Positions 18,772 to 32,500 of a DNA stretch of 64,000 nt are shown here, one piece after another. The stretch is taken from assembly GCA_963682175.1 (NCBI GenBank), contig OY821772.1, forward strand, positions 45,220,925 to 45,284,924, given 5' to 3'. This DNA comes from Triglochin maritima. Lineage: Eukaryota; Streptophyta; Magnoliopsida; Alismatales; Juncaginaceae. The first letter of the stretch is position 1, and each line of letters starts with the position of its first letter. The notes beneath the pieces were generated by a model. The model ran no database searches. It saw nothing but the letters and a program-made list of their open reading frames with translations, and was not told the origin of the DNA. Position numbers and translations under genes: made by a program.

Positions 18772-21454
18772 AAAATAATATTTAATTAATAATGGTTTGG
18801 ATGTGACACCAGAAGTGGACTTTTTAGGCTTCTTTTTTTTTGTTTAATGTGATCATTGTGATGAACGATGATGCTTTTGTTCGACTCTTTTACGGTTCCT
18901 GTTTGATTCGTTTTTGTCGTTGATGATGTTTTTACATCCTAATTATAACGAGTAAATAAGTAGTTATCCGACGAATTAAAATAAATAAATTAGGGACCGA
19001 AAAGGTTGAATATTTGAGTTCATGTGTTGATGTGCTCGTTTAAGGGTCATGTGTTATTTAATTACTCGCTATCTTAAATAGTTTGAGGTCTAGTTTGTAA
19101 CTAGTTTGTGAACATATAGCAGAAAGACGGCTGCTTGTTCTTATTTCGGGAGAAAATTTACAAATGAAAGCAAATCATTCTATTTATTATTATTAATAAA
19201 GTAGCATGAATATCAGACTTCATGTTTGTTTTGTTTTTTTTAAATAAATATGACGACATAATGAAGTTTGTGACGTTAATGTTGTTTTTAATATATAGAC
19301 GGATTATATATTTATATTGAGGAAAAATCAATCATTCTTTTGAATCATTTAATATTTTTTAGTTAAATACCAACAACTCAGAAAATTCATCATCGTTCAT
19401 ACTAACAAGATGTTGTACTTGTACAAGATGAGTGACCCTTTAAACAATTGATTATCGATGTAATTTCCCCCAAAAATGCAATGTTGAAAGCATATTGTTT
19501 TGGTACTCTCTTCCATGATAACGACGCATGTCCAAGGAGTGGTTAATAATAAATTGTTGATCGAGCTTTGAAACTTGAGAGGAACGCAAAATGAAAGTGT
19601 ACCATCCCAGTAAAGAAATGACTATATTTTTCAAATAAAAAATCTAATAATTTCCACATCAAAATAAGCGGTTGCAACATATGGTGTTTTCTGAATCCAC
19701 GCTTTAGTTTTATTTTGACTGCATACACAAAATTGTGGCTCAAAAAGAACACATCGGCAGTTAAAATAAGACGTGGAATGATGTTGGAAACTATGCAACT
19801 GAAGTGAACAACATTATTGTTGCTTATCATTGCTTGAAAGAAAGCCGCGATACCTCTTTTTTTGTGTGTGAAACTTTCCGTGCTGTCTAAATTTCTATTT
19901 TATGCTAAGGACAACGAAAGAAAGCTACGCGCCAAACAACGTAGAAAAAGGAACATTTGGTTATTAAAGTAGATTTAATTCAAAATATCTAAGCACGTTT
20001 GAGGCAGAGTGATAATTAAAAGTAACTTGATTATTTGTTTTTAATTGTTGTAATGTTTAATTATATGTAATCGTTACTATAATGTCCGTACGTTTGGCAT
20101 ATCAGTATTATCTTTTTGTAGTTAATAAATTAATTATTTTACAAATGTCTTTTTAACAATTATTTTTGAAAATTTTAAAAAGAAAAATATTTGTGTCAAA
20201 TTTTATTAATATTCATACATAAAAAAAAATTATGATATAAAATGTAAGAAAAAAGAGTTAGAAGAAAAAGAAAAATTAATTTGACAGTAGTATCTTCTTA
20301 TAAGGAGTTATGGTTGAAAACAAATTAAAAAAATTGTGGGATAAATGTTGTAGAATTGAAAAATTAACATGATGAAAAGAAAAAATTGAGATCCTTTTTT
20401 TATAAAGATCATAGATGTTGGTTCTTTAAACTTAAAGTAACGTAAAAGTTGGTAAGATTGCTCAGTTGTGATGAAAATAAGAATTGGATGTTAGGCATAA
20501 GTTGGTATGATTTTTAAAAAAATCTTATTGTTCTGCTTTCCACTCCTACATGCTTTTTACCAAGTCAGACCACGTACTGGTGACCAATTGAGGTGAGATT
20601 TCAATATTCATTCTCCAGTGATGTGTTTGGAACCACATTTTCATAATTGGATTATTATTTCCAAAAGTAAAGAATCAAAGGAGCTTCACTGTTAACATTT
20701 AGAAAGCTTAATCTTCACAAAGACTAGCTTTCTCGACCTTGGACATCACATGTTGTGCCTCATCCTCAATTCAGCAAGTACGTTTGAGAATCGATTATGG
20801 TATTTGATTAGATTTGAAAGAATTGACAAAAACTTGGGCAGTGTGATTAGACAAATTATCGAACTCCAAGTTGGAGGTCGGCGTCTTGGGTTTAGGTAAA
20901 GTAGAGTTTATAATTCTTATAAAAAGTATAAATTCATGAAACTAATTCTAGTAGTAACTAATTAACTAACTTTGAGTTCAAATTTCAAACGGGATAAATT
21001 TATGATCTAGTTAGTAGTTAGCACTAATAAGTAGTTTCTCGTGCTTTGGTTTAATTCTAAATAGCTATCGATATCAAAGTCCAACAAGTACACGTACGCG
21101 TTTTTTTGTCCCGATATAAATTACCATCTTCGCTCTGTTTTTATCATTTCAGTTTTCTTCGTGTAACGATCTTTGATATACTAATCATATTCTTCCGCGT
21201 CGCATTGCCGCATCAATAGAATCGTCAAAACTTCACTGAATTCTTTCCCTACCAAAACTTCATTAAACCTTCCACGTGCCTATGATCCGTTGTTTGCTTT
21301 GACTAGTCTTCAGTCTTTTGCCAAAAGTCAATAATTTGACAAATCCATTGATTCATTATTCCCTTTCAAGACATATTTGGTCAAAGTTCTTTGATGTTGA
21401 GATTCTTGTAATACTTTTACCTACGGAATAACTAATGATTTTTTTCCTGGTGCA
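18772..21454. other. intergenic, AT-rich, no gene seen
   Basis: Very AT-rich with only short ORFs. Bases 18666-18800 are the likely 5' leader and promoter of the heat-shock factor gene. I recognise no further gene or RNA. Confidence 0.5.
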
Positions 21455-21464
21455 CTAAAAAAGA

Positions 21465-21978
21465 TATCAATATCCGAAATATACTTGTATTTTTGAATTT
21501 TACTCGCTTTGTTTCTTTTTTTTGTTAGAAAATTTACAAAAAAATATTATAAAATAAAACACCTTTATGTTAATAACAAAAATAAAAATAAAAAACGGAA
21601 AAAACCTAACAACTTTTCTCATCTCTCTTTCTTCTCCTTACTTCTCTCTCTTCTTTGATCCCGTCTCTCTTCATATTAAAACGTGGATTTGGAGAGAGAA
21701 ATGAGATCGAAGAAGAGAGAGACGAGAGAGAAGTGATATTGAGGAGAGATGAGAGAACCGGATAAGAGAGAGAAGTGTTTGATTTTTTTTATTTTTTCCT
21801 TTCTAATTTTTGTTATTAACACAAGTATTTTTTTATTTTATGAGTTTTTTTGTTGCAATTTTCCTAATAGAAACGTAATGGAGTTGACCCCTTTGACGAC
21901 CAAAGTGTACCTTGGTAAAAAAAAGGTGCACTCAAGTAATTTTTGAAAATACAAGTGTATCCAAATATTAACATATAT
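21465..21978. mobile_element. fold-back MITE (514 bp) with a 10-bp direct repeat
   Basis: Nearly the whole stretch folds back on itself. ATACTTGTATTTT on the left pairs with AAAATACAAGTGTAT on the right; GTTAATAACAAAAAT (about 21569) pairs with ATTTTTGTTATTAAC (about 21807); and a CT-rich left core pairs with a GA-rich right core around 21620-21770. It is flanked by CTAAAAAAGA at 21455-21464 and 21979-21988. It has no coding capacity. A 10-bp duplication and long arms suggest a Mutator-derived MITE, but the superfamily is not certain. Confidence 0.65.
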
Positions 21979-21991
21979 CTAAAAAAGAATC

Positions 21992-22331
21992 GGGACTGCT
22001 AAATGTCGTCCGTAAATTACTTAAATCGCACATACTAATTAACATTTTGTTATTCTTTTCTTTTTACTTATTTCTACTATCAATAGACTCTTTTCTTTTC
22101 ATACTACAACAAAAAAATAACTATGAAAAATAAAATCATAATATGAATGTGGGGTGGCAGGGGGTGTCTGGGCAGGACACCCCCCAATGGTAAGGGCATT
22201 TTTACGAGACATCTCGAGTTTTTTCTTATTTTTTTTACGGGACGAAATGTGTATTAAATGGATTGTGAATGACAAAATGATAATTGAGATAAACAATTTA
22301 AGTAAAAAACGGACGATGAATAGTAATTCCC
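21992..22331. mobile_element. second MITE (340 bp), inverted-repeat ends GGGA
   Basis: The left end GGGACTGCTAAATGTCGTCC and the right end, reverse-complemented GGGAATTACTATTCATCGTC, align, followed by shared TTACTTAAAT and CATTTTGTTATTC-like segments. The flanks AAAAGAATC (21983-21991) and AAAAGAAAC (22332-22340) match at 8 of 9 bases, as for a Mutator-type target duplication. The centre holds a perfect hairpin at 22160-22184 (GGGGGTGTC, 7-base loop, GACACCCCC). No protein is encoded. Confidence 0.6.
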
Positions 22332-22340
22332 AAAAGAAAC

Positions 22341-23465
22341 TAAATAACAAATAAATTCACGAGACTTGCTTTTTTTGGGTCATTGATTTTTGAAGGAGAA
22401 CAAGTACACAACTGAATAGGCGTTACTATGTGCCGATTAAGGTTTAAACATGCGATGTCTTACAAGCTAATGACGTCCAAATTATTACATATATTCAAAC
22501 ACTCGAAACAAATTCATTTTTTTAAAACCATTATCATGTTGGTATCAGTTATTACATTTTTAAGCTTCCAATGATGAGCTGAAACACATCACCTAGTCAT
22601 AAATCTACTAAAAATAGTGGGCTGTGTCATTCCGAAAAGGGATAAATTGCAATTTGTCTTCTTGATATTTAATTATACGAAGCATGTTGCATATGAGTAT
22701 CAATTCTAGTTCGAACTGGAATTTTTGTTCTAACTTAGTTCGTTAAATGAATCGTTCGAATTCAAAAAAATTGAAACTTGATTTGAAGACTTGATTCACT
22801 TTTTTTATTACTCCATTAATATTTTTTTGTATTTGATAATAATATAGATTAATATTTGAGATTATAAACTTTTGTTCGACTTGTTTACACCCTTAATGCT
22901 AAATCATTGCTCTTTGGGAGTTGGGGACAGACACTTATCATTTTTCACAATTGTAATTTTAACAAGTTGCTCATTTTAATTTTTTTCTGATTTTTCAGAC
23001 CTCTGCAACACGAGATCACGTTTTCATTTTGTTTTTCTACCTTTGATCTACTCCCCAAAAATATTGACAAAAAGACTTGACCTTAGCGGCTTTAGCCCTA
23101 GTGACGCTCTTATTATTCTTTATAAAAATGACTCGACCGTGATGCAACCAATTTTCATCCCAAAACTAACCGATTCAAACGATTTTTTTCTCCAATCCAT
23201 TTCGCTCCATGTCAACAAGGAGCTTGTTTTTCGAACTGATCCGACATGTCCACCTTCAAGTCACGATTGAACCTCAATTCAACCTCCAATTTTGTTTGAT
23301 TATTAAAACAAAACCCTCAGCTAGACCCACACGGTTGGGTAGACTTCGTATCGATCGGGGCCTTACTAAACGGGTAAAGTATCAACCCGTTTACAATCCG
23401 ACTAAGTCCGGATCCGACCCTTTTACTGAAGGACGCATCGAACCCTCCCGCCATGAGCCATCGCC
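22341..23465. other. intergenic / upstream region of the next gene
   Basis: No coding sequence recognised. GC content rises after about 23290, which is likely where the promoter-proximal region of the plus-strand gene at 23466 begins. Confidence 0.45.
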
Positions 23466-25145
23466 ATGTCCATGTCCTTCCTCAAACCCTCTTTCCATTC
23501 TAGGGTTCCACTCGCCTCCCTCCAAACCCTAATTTCCCCCTCCAAACTCCTACCTTTCTCCTCCCACGCCTCTGATCCCTCACCATCTTCCCCCGAACTG
23601 CCGCACAGGTGGAGGAAGCGGAGACCCCCGAGGCCACCCTCTCCGGCGTGGAGCGAGGACGGCGTGCTGGTGGACGTCTCGCCCGAGATGGCCTCTCTCT
23701 TCGGGCGATTGCAGAAGGACGGGTATATGAAGGAGGACTGTTTCGGGAAGGCGGAGGCTCTCGAGTTCGGTCGGATTAGGGTTCGTGTGTACGAGCATTC
23801 GATTGGGGTTCTGAAGAATGCGGTGGAGAGGTTTGGGATTAGGCATCAGGAGGTCGCGAAGTAAGCGCGGAGAATTTTGGCTTTGGTTCTGTGCCTTTTG
23901 GTTGATGTTCTTTTTGTGCTTCTGTTTCAGTGTTAGAAAACGTTTTTCCTTCTTTAGCTTAATTATGATGCTTTCCATTCAACTTGGTTATTTCAGTCGA
24001 CATTTGGTAACTACTGTAGCACGAGTAGGAAGTAAGAAATTGCGTGGATGTGAAATTCAATTACCACACTGTCTTTGCTTATGCTTACTAATTACTACAG
24101 TTGCGTGGGTAGGGAGTAACATATGCCGTGAATGTCAAATCTAATTACCATACCATCCCACAAGTAATGCGAAATATTTCAGTTCTCAAATAACTAGAAT
24201 GAGACTGGATATTGGGCTATTTAGTATATGATGCCTTGTGCTGGGCAAGAAGTTGGTATTGCATCCATTGAAATACTGGATAATGAACTCTTGTTGCTTG
24301 CAGTAGCATTACCATGGGTCCATAGTAGATCAGTCACTGTTTTGTTTTTGGTACGAACACATTTTATTTTTCTTTTGTTGTTAAGACATGGATTTTTATG
24401 GTTTCTTACCCTACTCTGTTATTATGGATATTAATTTTTTAAAATTAAACTTACCTGTAGCCTTATGCCATGTAACCTTCAACTTTGAGGTTTACCATTC
24501 ACCTGTTCAAGAGAATCTACCTTGTTGTGCTTACGCACTTTCAGCTACAATCAGTTTGACAAATGTTGAGGTGTAACATCATTCATGTTCAAGCCATTAT
24601 TTCGGCTTGTCCAATATGTTTGTTCAGGCATTCCAATTGGTGCATTGTTATGTTTCTAGCAGGAATGTCCACAGCTCAATTTGCAATAATTGACATGTAT
24701 TCACTGGTTAAAATGTGTTCTCTACAGATGGCTGTCAGGCAAGCATTTGAAAGATATCGCACTTCATGGATGTCCAAGCATTGACAAGAGAACAGTTTAT
24801 GCAGCCAAAAGTTTGCGTTCATTTTTCAGAATTAAAGAAGATAATGTATGTTGCTTCGGTTTATCTGAATATTATTTCTTCGACATGTCAGTTAGTATGG
24901 AAGTGAAATTTTGTTTTTCATATTTCAAGGTTTGCAGGACTTGCAAATTCAATGCCTCGTGCAACTTCGCAAACAAAACGACTGGGAGGGAAGAGAATTT
25001 AGTTCTATTAGATGTTTTGTTTGTATTGATAGGATATGCATTGGAAAATCCAACTCTTTCTCTAAAGCACATCTTATCCATTGAAATGAAGCTTGCTGTA
25101 AACAAAACGTTGAAGGATGTAGTCAATCTCAGCAAAGACACCTGA
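23466..25145 (+). CDS. probable organelle-targeted small protein with a Cys cluster, resembling part of the VAR3/OZ family
   Basis: Three exons fit by splice sites and phase: 23466-23860, 24728-24845 and 24930-25145, giving about 242 residues. The N-terminus (MSMSFLKPSFHSRVPLASLQ...) is rich in Ser, Arg and Pro with few acidic residues, as in plastid or mitochondrial transit peptides. The middle is an alpha-helical stretch (EHSIGVLKNAVERFGIRHQEVAKW) followed by HGCPSIDKRTVYAAKSLRSF. The C-terminal part has three cysteines (VCRTCKFNASCNFANK) and a helical tail ending in VVNLSKDT. The order resembles the N-terminal region of organelle zinc-finger proteins of RNA editing, from memory and weakly. 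No RanBP2-type finger is visible. Intron 2 is 84 bp, contains no stop and keeps frame if retained. Gene structure is fairly firm; function is not. Confidence 0.6.
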
Positions 25146-28100
25146 ACCCCAAATACCCATACTTGTTACAGGTACCGTTTGTGACCCCAGCATCTTGTCT
25201 TGCTGTATCATGTTGTTCTTTCTGAAAACTTATTGATTTACATGCATAAGTTTTTATCACATATCAGTAGTCAAATGACTAATGAGTTGTTTACTTGTCA
25301 ATTTTCATTGTTTATACTTTTCTATTGTCTTCAATTGCAAGCAACCTGCAAAGCTGTTTGATAGTTAAACTTCTCTTCCTTGGTAGATGTGGAAGAAACT
25401 TGATACCGATTGAAGAATTTGTCACTTTTCATTATTACCCGGTATCAATTTATTTCTCCAAAGGCAACTATATTCCCTAGGCCCCAAGTTCTGTAGTCCT
25501 TAAGAACTTACAACCGTGATGCTCACCTGCCAATGTTGACTATCTGGCACATATGAACTATGAAGGTGGAAGCCTCAAATTGTGTTGCTCAGCCAAAATT
25601 CTCACCAAATATTCAGCCGTATTGAAGTAATACTATTAATTTCAAATTGCAGTATGTTGTTTGCAGAACTCAGTCAATGAATAGTATGGATGCGATCAAC
25701 AAATTCATGCATGAAGTAGTGGGTTTACTGTGTTAAATGATCAAACTCTTCATAGCAGGATGGAAGGGTCAAGCTCTACTGATATTTTGTTCTTAAAGAG
25801 ATTACCACATCAAGTGGAGACGCATGGGCACAAAGTATCAGGTAAAATAACTGTCATTTTGGTTCCATTTATATTACAAAGCATTGTTCCTTAAATTTTT
25901 ACACATGTTCTCTTTAGTCGGTCTGATTAAGTATAAAGAAAAAAACAAAAATTGAAATAAGATATTAATTTACTGAAAGCACATTAAACCCAAGTGCACA
26001 CGTTGGCACAATTTGGAATACTTAATTGTTGAAATGTTGTATGCATGAGAACATGTTATCTTTATTCCATTTAGAATTAGTCACTTATTTATGGCCAAAT
26101 CTGAAATCCCAAAAGTGAAAACACTTATAATCATCTTTGTTACATTGTAGCTCCATTTATAGTATATTACATATTTAGTTCAATTAAACATCCTTCTGCT
26201 TAAATTTTCTTATGATATTGGATTCATATAATTTGAATAAAACAGGCAATTCTAAACTGCCACTACCACTTTTCGAGTTATTTTGTATTTCCACATTGGA
26301 GCTCCAACAAGGTTGTGGGAGCTATGTGAAAGTTTCACTTGCTAGTTGTTACATACAATTTTCAATTTATATATATTTAATACGATGAAAGTATTTTAGG
26401 AGGAAAAGGTGGAAATTGTCTCGGACATTTAAAAGCAATATTGGTGGTTTGAAACTTTGAGTGAGTTAAGATGATGACACAGCAGTTTTTTGAAAATCTT
26501 GATATTTTCGGGAAGCAATTTCCAAGTAGTAGTCATGAGACAGTTGAGAATTTATTCTTCTTCTTTACTACTAAATTTTGAAAGGTGATTCACATTCTGA
26601 AATCGTGCTTTTTCATGAGTTCTGTTTCTTGGCCATCCCAATTAATTTAGGATTTTGGGCTTTGCGTTATTATTGTTGATCATATCTTCCAACTTATTGA
26701 GTATTTCAAGAGTATCCTACATCATCCCTGACCATTAATAGTAGTTGAAATGTTTATACTTCAAAATGCCTTTCCTAGGTAACTCATTGTAATCATACTT
26801 TGCATGATTCTTATTTGGTACAGTGATATTCAATTCACACCCTATCAGACCAAAACAATATATATTTGGAGGGTGCATGTAACATGAAGGTCCTTGAAGA
26901 ATATCTATTCATGGAAAAATAATCTCTAGCCAAGATGTTGAAAGGATATATTTATCTCCAAGAATTTGTATTATTGAAAAAAATATATTCAGCCAAGGTG
27001 TCCAATAGGCTTCCTACAGTCTACTGTCAAATGGTTGATTCTGATGTTGGTTTTTCTCTCTCCATGAAATGCAGGCTAGAGTGCTAGGGTTGTATTATAC
27101 ACCAAAATTACATATGCATGATAAAGATTAGATTCTTTATATATGGTAGTTAGCTAGTATGGTAGTGGGATATTTCAGCCATACACTGAGATGGAATGTG
27201 AGTCTATATATATATATATTATTTCACACAATCATTTTCTTGTAAGGCTGTTCTTATCTCCGTTGCAACAGAGCATTTATTGAATCTTGTAAGGTATTAT
27301 CCAATATCCATTAGATACATGATTTTCACTATGTTGACCAAGCTTCTTCTTTGTCTTCATGCTTGATCATTTATTTATTTTGCATCTAACCACTCTATCC
27401 TCGTCACTGCTATGTTGAAAAAAACACTTTTTATTTGTGTGTAGTATCCTAATGTGATTTATTTTTTGGTTTGCAAGACATCGTGTGAAAAAATTATGTT
27501 GGACAAGAATGTCAAACATGTCCCAGATATATCTGCTCCAGTTTTTTGGTGCTCAAAATCGGATCATATTGTTGGTTGATTGGCCTTGTCTGGTTTTAGT
27601 CATTTTAAGTCGTGTAATAACATCTTAAGTGATGCATGTGGTTTTCTTTCTCCGCCTCATAACGTTTTAGCTGATTAGTGCCTCTTCAGCTCAATTTTCA
27701 GTATGTGACTACGATTATTAACTTCTGTTGCCAATCACTGAACAGTACTTGGAGGCTTGCATATAAAACATCATTTTCGTATGATTGCTCCTTATAGGTT
27801 TACTATGAATTTCCACACATTAGTTTGGTCTCTTGGGCATCTTCTATATGGAATACAGGGCAGATAATACTGATTTGACTATATGCATGATCTTGTTGCA
27901 CTTCAATTTTGTAGAATTGCCCTTTTGTGATGTATCACTACACATGCTTCAATTACCTCATTATAAAATGAACAGACTCTCTCTTACAAGCTGCTTTGCT
28001 TTTATAACAGCTGATATTAAGTCCATTTGGAACAAATTAGATCATGAAGGATCCTGGAAATGGAGATACGCGATGATTTCATGGTTGTCAGACTTGCAGC

Positions 28101-29514
28101 ATTCGTTATTCTATCTGTGAAAACAATATGCTTTGTTGTCTGCAAAGATTGCCATGGAAAAACATTATTATCTTCTCAGATTTGCTTTGCCTTGGAACCC
28201 AAGATCATGAAATGGCAAGAGCACATGCATTTCTTAACAGGAGAACAAACTAAGCCTTCTGTGGAGAATCTTTCACATGAGTCTCAAGGTGAACCATCTA
28301 CTATGTCTTGTTCACATACCTTCGTATCATGGGAAGCTTAGCTGTTACAACTACTTTGACGCGTTTCTTCATGAATCTTCCATGAACACATGAGAATTAC
28401 CATATAATAACAGCATCACGAGTCCCTTCTTTGTTCTTTTTTTTTTTTTTTTTGCGTTTCTGTTGGATGTCTTAAATTCTTAATGGCAGAAACCAAGTAA
28501 TGATTGTCCATATGGCTCTCACTTGCCTGTCTGTCTCATCTTCCTACCGGTATAAAACTTTGTGTGCTCTTTCAAAGCTATAATTATTGCGCTAGTGTTG
28601 GTTCTGTAGTGTGTGCTAGATCCTAGATGCAACCTTGAGGTATTAAAGTTGTATAGTCTGATGCAATGTGCCTGCACTTGCGCATGTCGTTATTCTTTTG
28701 GACTGGCCGACTTGGCATGTTCCCATGCGGCGTGAATTAATCGTGATGTATTGGTAATGTTACTATTAAATGGCCCTGATGTGGTATCGCTGAAAGCTTC
28801 AGTTTTAATTCCTGCCACTGATGGTGTATATCCGTTCATCCGAATTATTGTGTCTGGCCTTTGCTTTTCATTAACCACAAAAATAACGTCTACACTGGTT
28901 GAAAGTAGCGTAATTATTACCTCTCTTTGGAATGGTCGTGTTCATGAAGTAAGTTGTGCTTACTTCTGTAAATTAATTATACATTCACACCCTTAGAATC
29001 ACTAGCTACTGGAGTTCAGTATAAATAAAAAAGCGTACCCAGGAAATGTAAAAGGACGTGCATCAGCCTCACAACCCAAGCTCCAAGCTTTCGGAGAATT
29101 ACATACGAGACCTTCAAATTACTATTACCCGACCTTGTGAAATTTGTCTTGAACAAAATGTTATTATACTAAACAACCATCGTTTTTTGACTTTTTCCGA
29201 AGGACTATTAAACGATCATTGTTACCATTCATTAAATGCAATCGAATCATCATATAAAAAACACATCAAGCAAATTAGTACAAACTTGTACGCGTATAAC
29301 AATTACTGAATTATCCAAGCGAAATATCTGACCGGTGAAAAAGCTGGAGGGATAGACAAGTGGTGGACTCCCACTTCATGCGGCCGCACTCTACTCAACC
29401 CAAACATTTAAAAAATAAATAAAAATGCCATCCCTTATATAATAACTCACAACCAAAAGCTTACTTTGCTCACAGTTCCGAATTGCTACTCCGACCAACC
29501 CCACCGGGATCGGG
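25146..29514. other. 4.4-kb stretch with no gene I can support
   Basis: Only short ORFs are present, none with a recognisable domain. It includes an (AT)n run near 27206, a T-run at about 28438-28455 and general AT-rich sequence. Part near 25146 is likely 3' untranslated region of the preceding gene, and the last few hundred bases are the promoter of the BES1-like gene. Confidence 0.5.
29436..29442 (+). promoter_or_regulatory. putative TATA box of the BES1-like gene
   Basis: TATATAA lies 73 bp before the ATG at 29515, a normal spacing for a plant core promoter with a short leader. Position is the only support. Confidence 0.4.
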
Positions 29515-32500
29515 ATGACGTCAGGTAGCCGGATGCCGACGTGGAAGGAGAGGGAGAACAACAAGAGGAGGGAGAGGCGTCGGAGGGCGATCGCTGCCAA
29601 GATCTTCTCCGGCCTGAGGATGTACGGCAACTACAAGCTCCCCAAGCACTGCGACAACAACGAGGTCCTCAAGGCCCTCTGCGACGAGGCTGGCTGGACT
29701 GTCGAGGACGACGGCACTACCTACCGGAAGGTAACACAAATCCCCCCTCCTCTCCCGGCGCAGGTTAGCGCGCCATCTCCCGTCCCCGCTAACGTGCGCC
29801 GGTGGTGGATGTCTTCGTGCTTCTCTCTCTCCCGGTTTCGGTTTTTCGAAAAAAAAAATCGGTGATAATTATATGTTATTGCGGACTGCGGTTAACATTG
29901 TCTCTTCGATGTTATTGTGGTTAGATCTCGCATATGGAAAGAAGAGTAAATATGTTGCTTGTCGAGTAAAATTATTGAGGAACAAGTTCAATTTCGTCTG
30001 AAGAAATTGATTATCTCAATTTTTCGTGTAGAAAGATACTTTTTGCTTCAGGATGATTTCGTCTCGAATAAAATGATTTTTTTCGTTTACTAGGAAGATT
30101 AGTTATGAAGTAGGGCGATTTCTTTAAAGTATCAATTCGCTTGTCTTCCGGAGTAGGGAGTACTTGGGGGAGGAGTGAGGGTGCTAGAAATTAATATCTC
30201 AGGTTTATAGTAATTAAGTAATTCTTATTGCCACCACTTATTAATTGCTATAACGTACATAGCTTGGAAGTGTAGGGGTAGTTTCGTTAAATAGTTGTGT
30301 GTAAGTGTGTGTTCTCACTTGGTATAATGGTATGTGAGGAAGCTTGGTTTAGGAAGTACCTAATACTTAACTTGCTTTGTTTATTGTTTTAATTTGCTGT
30401 CTTGTCCCCTGAAAAACAAAATATAGGTTCCTTTAGCCGATGATAGTCATTGGTCAAATCAATGTGTGGACCACTTGCACCTTGGTGTTTGATATTCCAA
30501 GCACGGAATTCTTGAAAGTTTTTGCCTTTACAAAGTCCCTTTTTTCCTTGAAATGAAGGGAATCGAACACGGTGCGACTTTTCCGAATTTTGAGGGTGCC
30601 TCTTTCCTGCCTTGTCTGTGCTAGTTGATGATTTTAAAATGAAGATGGGGACATGGTAGCACATGATTTTCCAGATTGTAATGGTTAGGAATATGTTAAA
30701 GAATGATGACAAAGTTAGACAAGACAAATAAAGAGAGACCTTTTCCTCTTTTGTGAGGAAAGCAATTGTCTTTTGCTTTGTGGGTCATTAGAGTTAGGGG
30801 GTGCAGTGCTTCACTGCATATTTTTTTTGTTGGATAGATTCGAAGTTATCGTGCAGCTGATCATTGTTCGCCCATTGTTAGTGAGGTCATATCTCTGGAT
30901 AGGCATCAAATGTGCTTAAGATATTGTGTATTGAGTTAACACTTGGCAGAAGAGTAAGAATTATTTAGTGGTTAGGCTGCATTGATTGGTGTATCTCCAT
31001 CTGCCAGGTGATATTTATGTGATTTCTGATACAACCATATTGACGGTTAAATATTAAGTTGGGCTCTCTGGAAAGTTTAGAGATCTGATAAAAGTGTTAA
31101 ACCTTCTTGGTCATCAGGTGAATTGGTAATTGTTGAGCCAATTATTGATGTGGTTGTTGAGTTTATCATACTACATTATGTCTCCTGAAACTAGTGGAGA
31201 ATCACTGAAAACTAGAGTAAAATAGCAAAATGTATTGACCTGTAAAAATATATTGAGTAGCAAAAATCAAAATATGTAATAGAGGGATATCTAGTGGCAT
31301 CTAGTTCTTTCGGATCGTGGTTGCAGTGGGGAAGGCCAGATATTTAGTTCAGTAGAACATGGTCAGGATTTGGATTTAAAAGATAGATGTGCTTTTTTTC
31401 ATGGTCTTAATTTAGTAAAAATGGATATCTGGAACCTGGACCTTGTTAAATAAATCACCATGTTATAATTTATATCAAGCCTACTGCTCAAAAAAAGGGG
31501 GGAAAAAGAAAGAAAAAAGGCCATGATCTCTACAAAATTGGTGGACCATGGTTCTAACTCCATATACCTTCCTTTTGGGGGATGTTTACATCCTTGCATA
31601 TATAGCAAACAAATACAAATTGTAATTGCAATTTACTTTGTTCTTCCCATGACTACTGTAGAAGTCCACTTTTAATTTGCTTACCCAATCATTCTCTTCT
31701 CTCATGCATTATTTCCGCGTCTGTGGACTTTGTCATTGGATTTGTTCTATTTTGCCATTTTATTGTTCTAAGCTAAAATGAAGTTGCTGTTCGAATTGAT
31801 AATGCTTGTGTGGTAGAGCTTGTTCTGATATCACCTGTTGATGTAGGGATGCAAGCCGGCAGAGCATATGGATGTGGGAGGTGCCTCAGTCTCAGCAAGC
31901 CCATCCTCATCTTACCAGCCTAGTCCATGTATTTCCTACAACCCAAGTCCTCGTGCCTCCTACAACCCAAGTCCAGCCTCGTCTTCCTTTGCAAGTCCTT
32001 CGTCATCATATGTTACTAATGGCAACCTCATTAATGGTGTTACTGATGCCAATTCCCTGATACCATGGCTAAAGAACCTCTCCTCAGCCTCATCTTCTGC
32101 TTCATCCAAAGCTGCCAATCACCATCCTCATTATTACATTCATGGTGGCTCTATAAGCGCCCCAGTCACTCCTCCTTGGAGCTCTCCAACTGCCTCCACT
32201 CCACGGTTTAAGGGTGTCTGGGATGAGTCTACAGCGCCACCATCTTGGCCATCAAGCTGTGTTTTTCAACCGTCATCCTCTACTCCACAAAGTCCTGGCT
32301 GCAACACTCCCCCGGAATCAGGATGGCTCTCCCAGTTACAAATCCCGAGTGGGAGTCCGACATCGCCAACTTTTAGCCTTGTCTCTGCGAACCCCTTCGG
32401 CTTCTTCAAAGAAGAGGAGGCCATGGCAGGTGGAGGCTCGTCTAGAATGTGGACTCCAGGCCAGAGTGGGACCTGTTCTCCTGCCATGCCCGGTGCATCC

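Noticed and set aside
21749..21946. 65-aa ORF with a hydrophobic segment
   Set aside because: Lies within the right arm of the fold-back MITE, which explains the sequence.
28060..28341. 93-aa plus-strand ORF downstream of the organellar-type gene
   Set aside because: No homology I recognise, no clear splice partner; could be an untranslated exon but cannot be supported.
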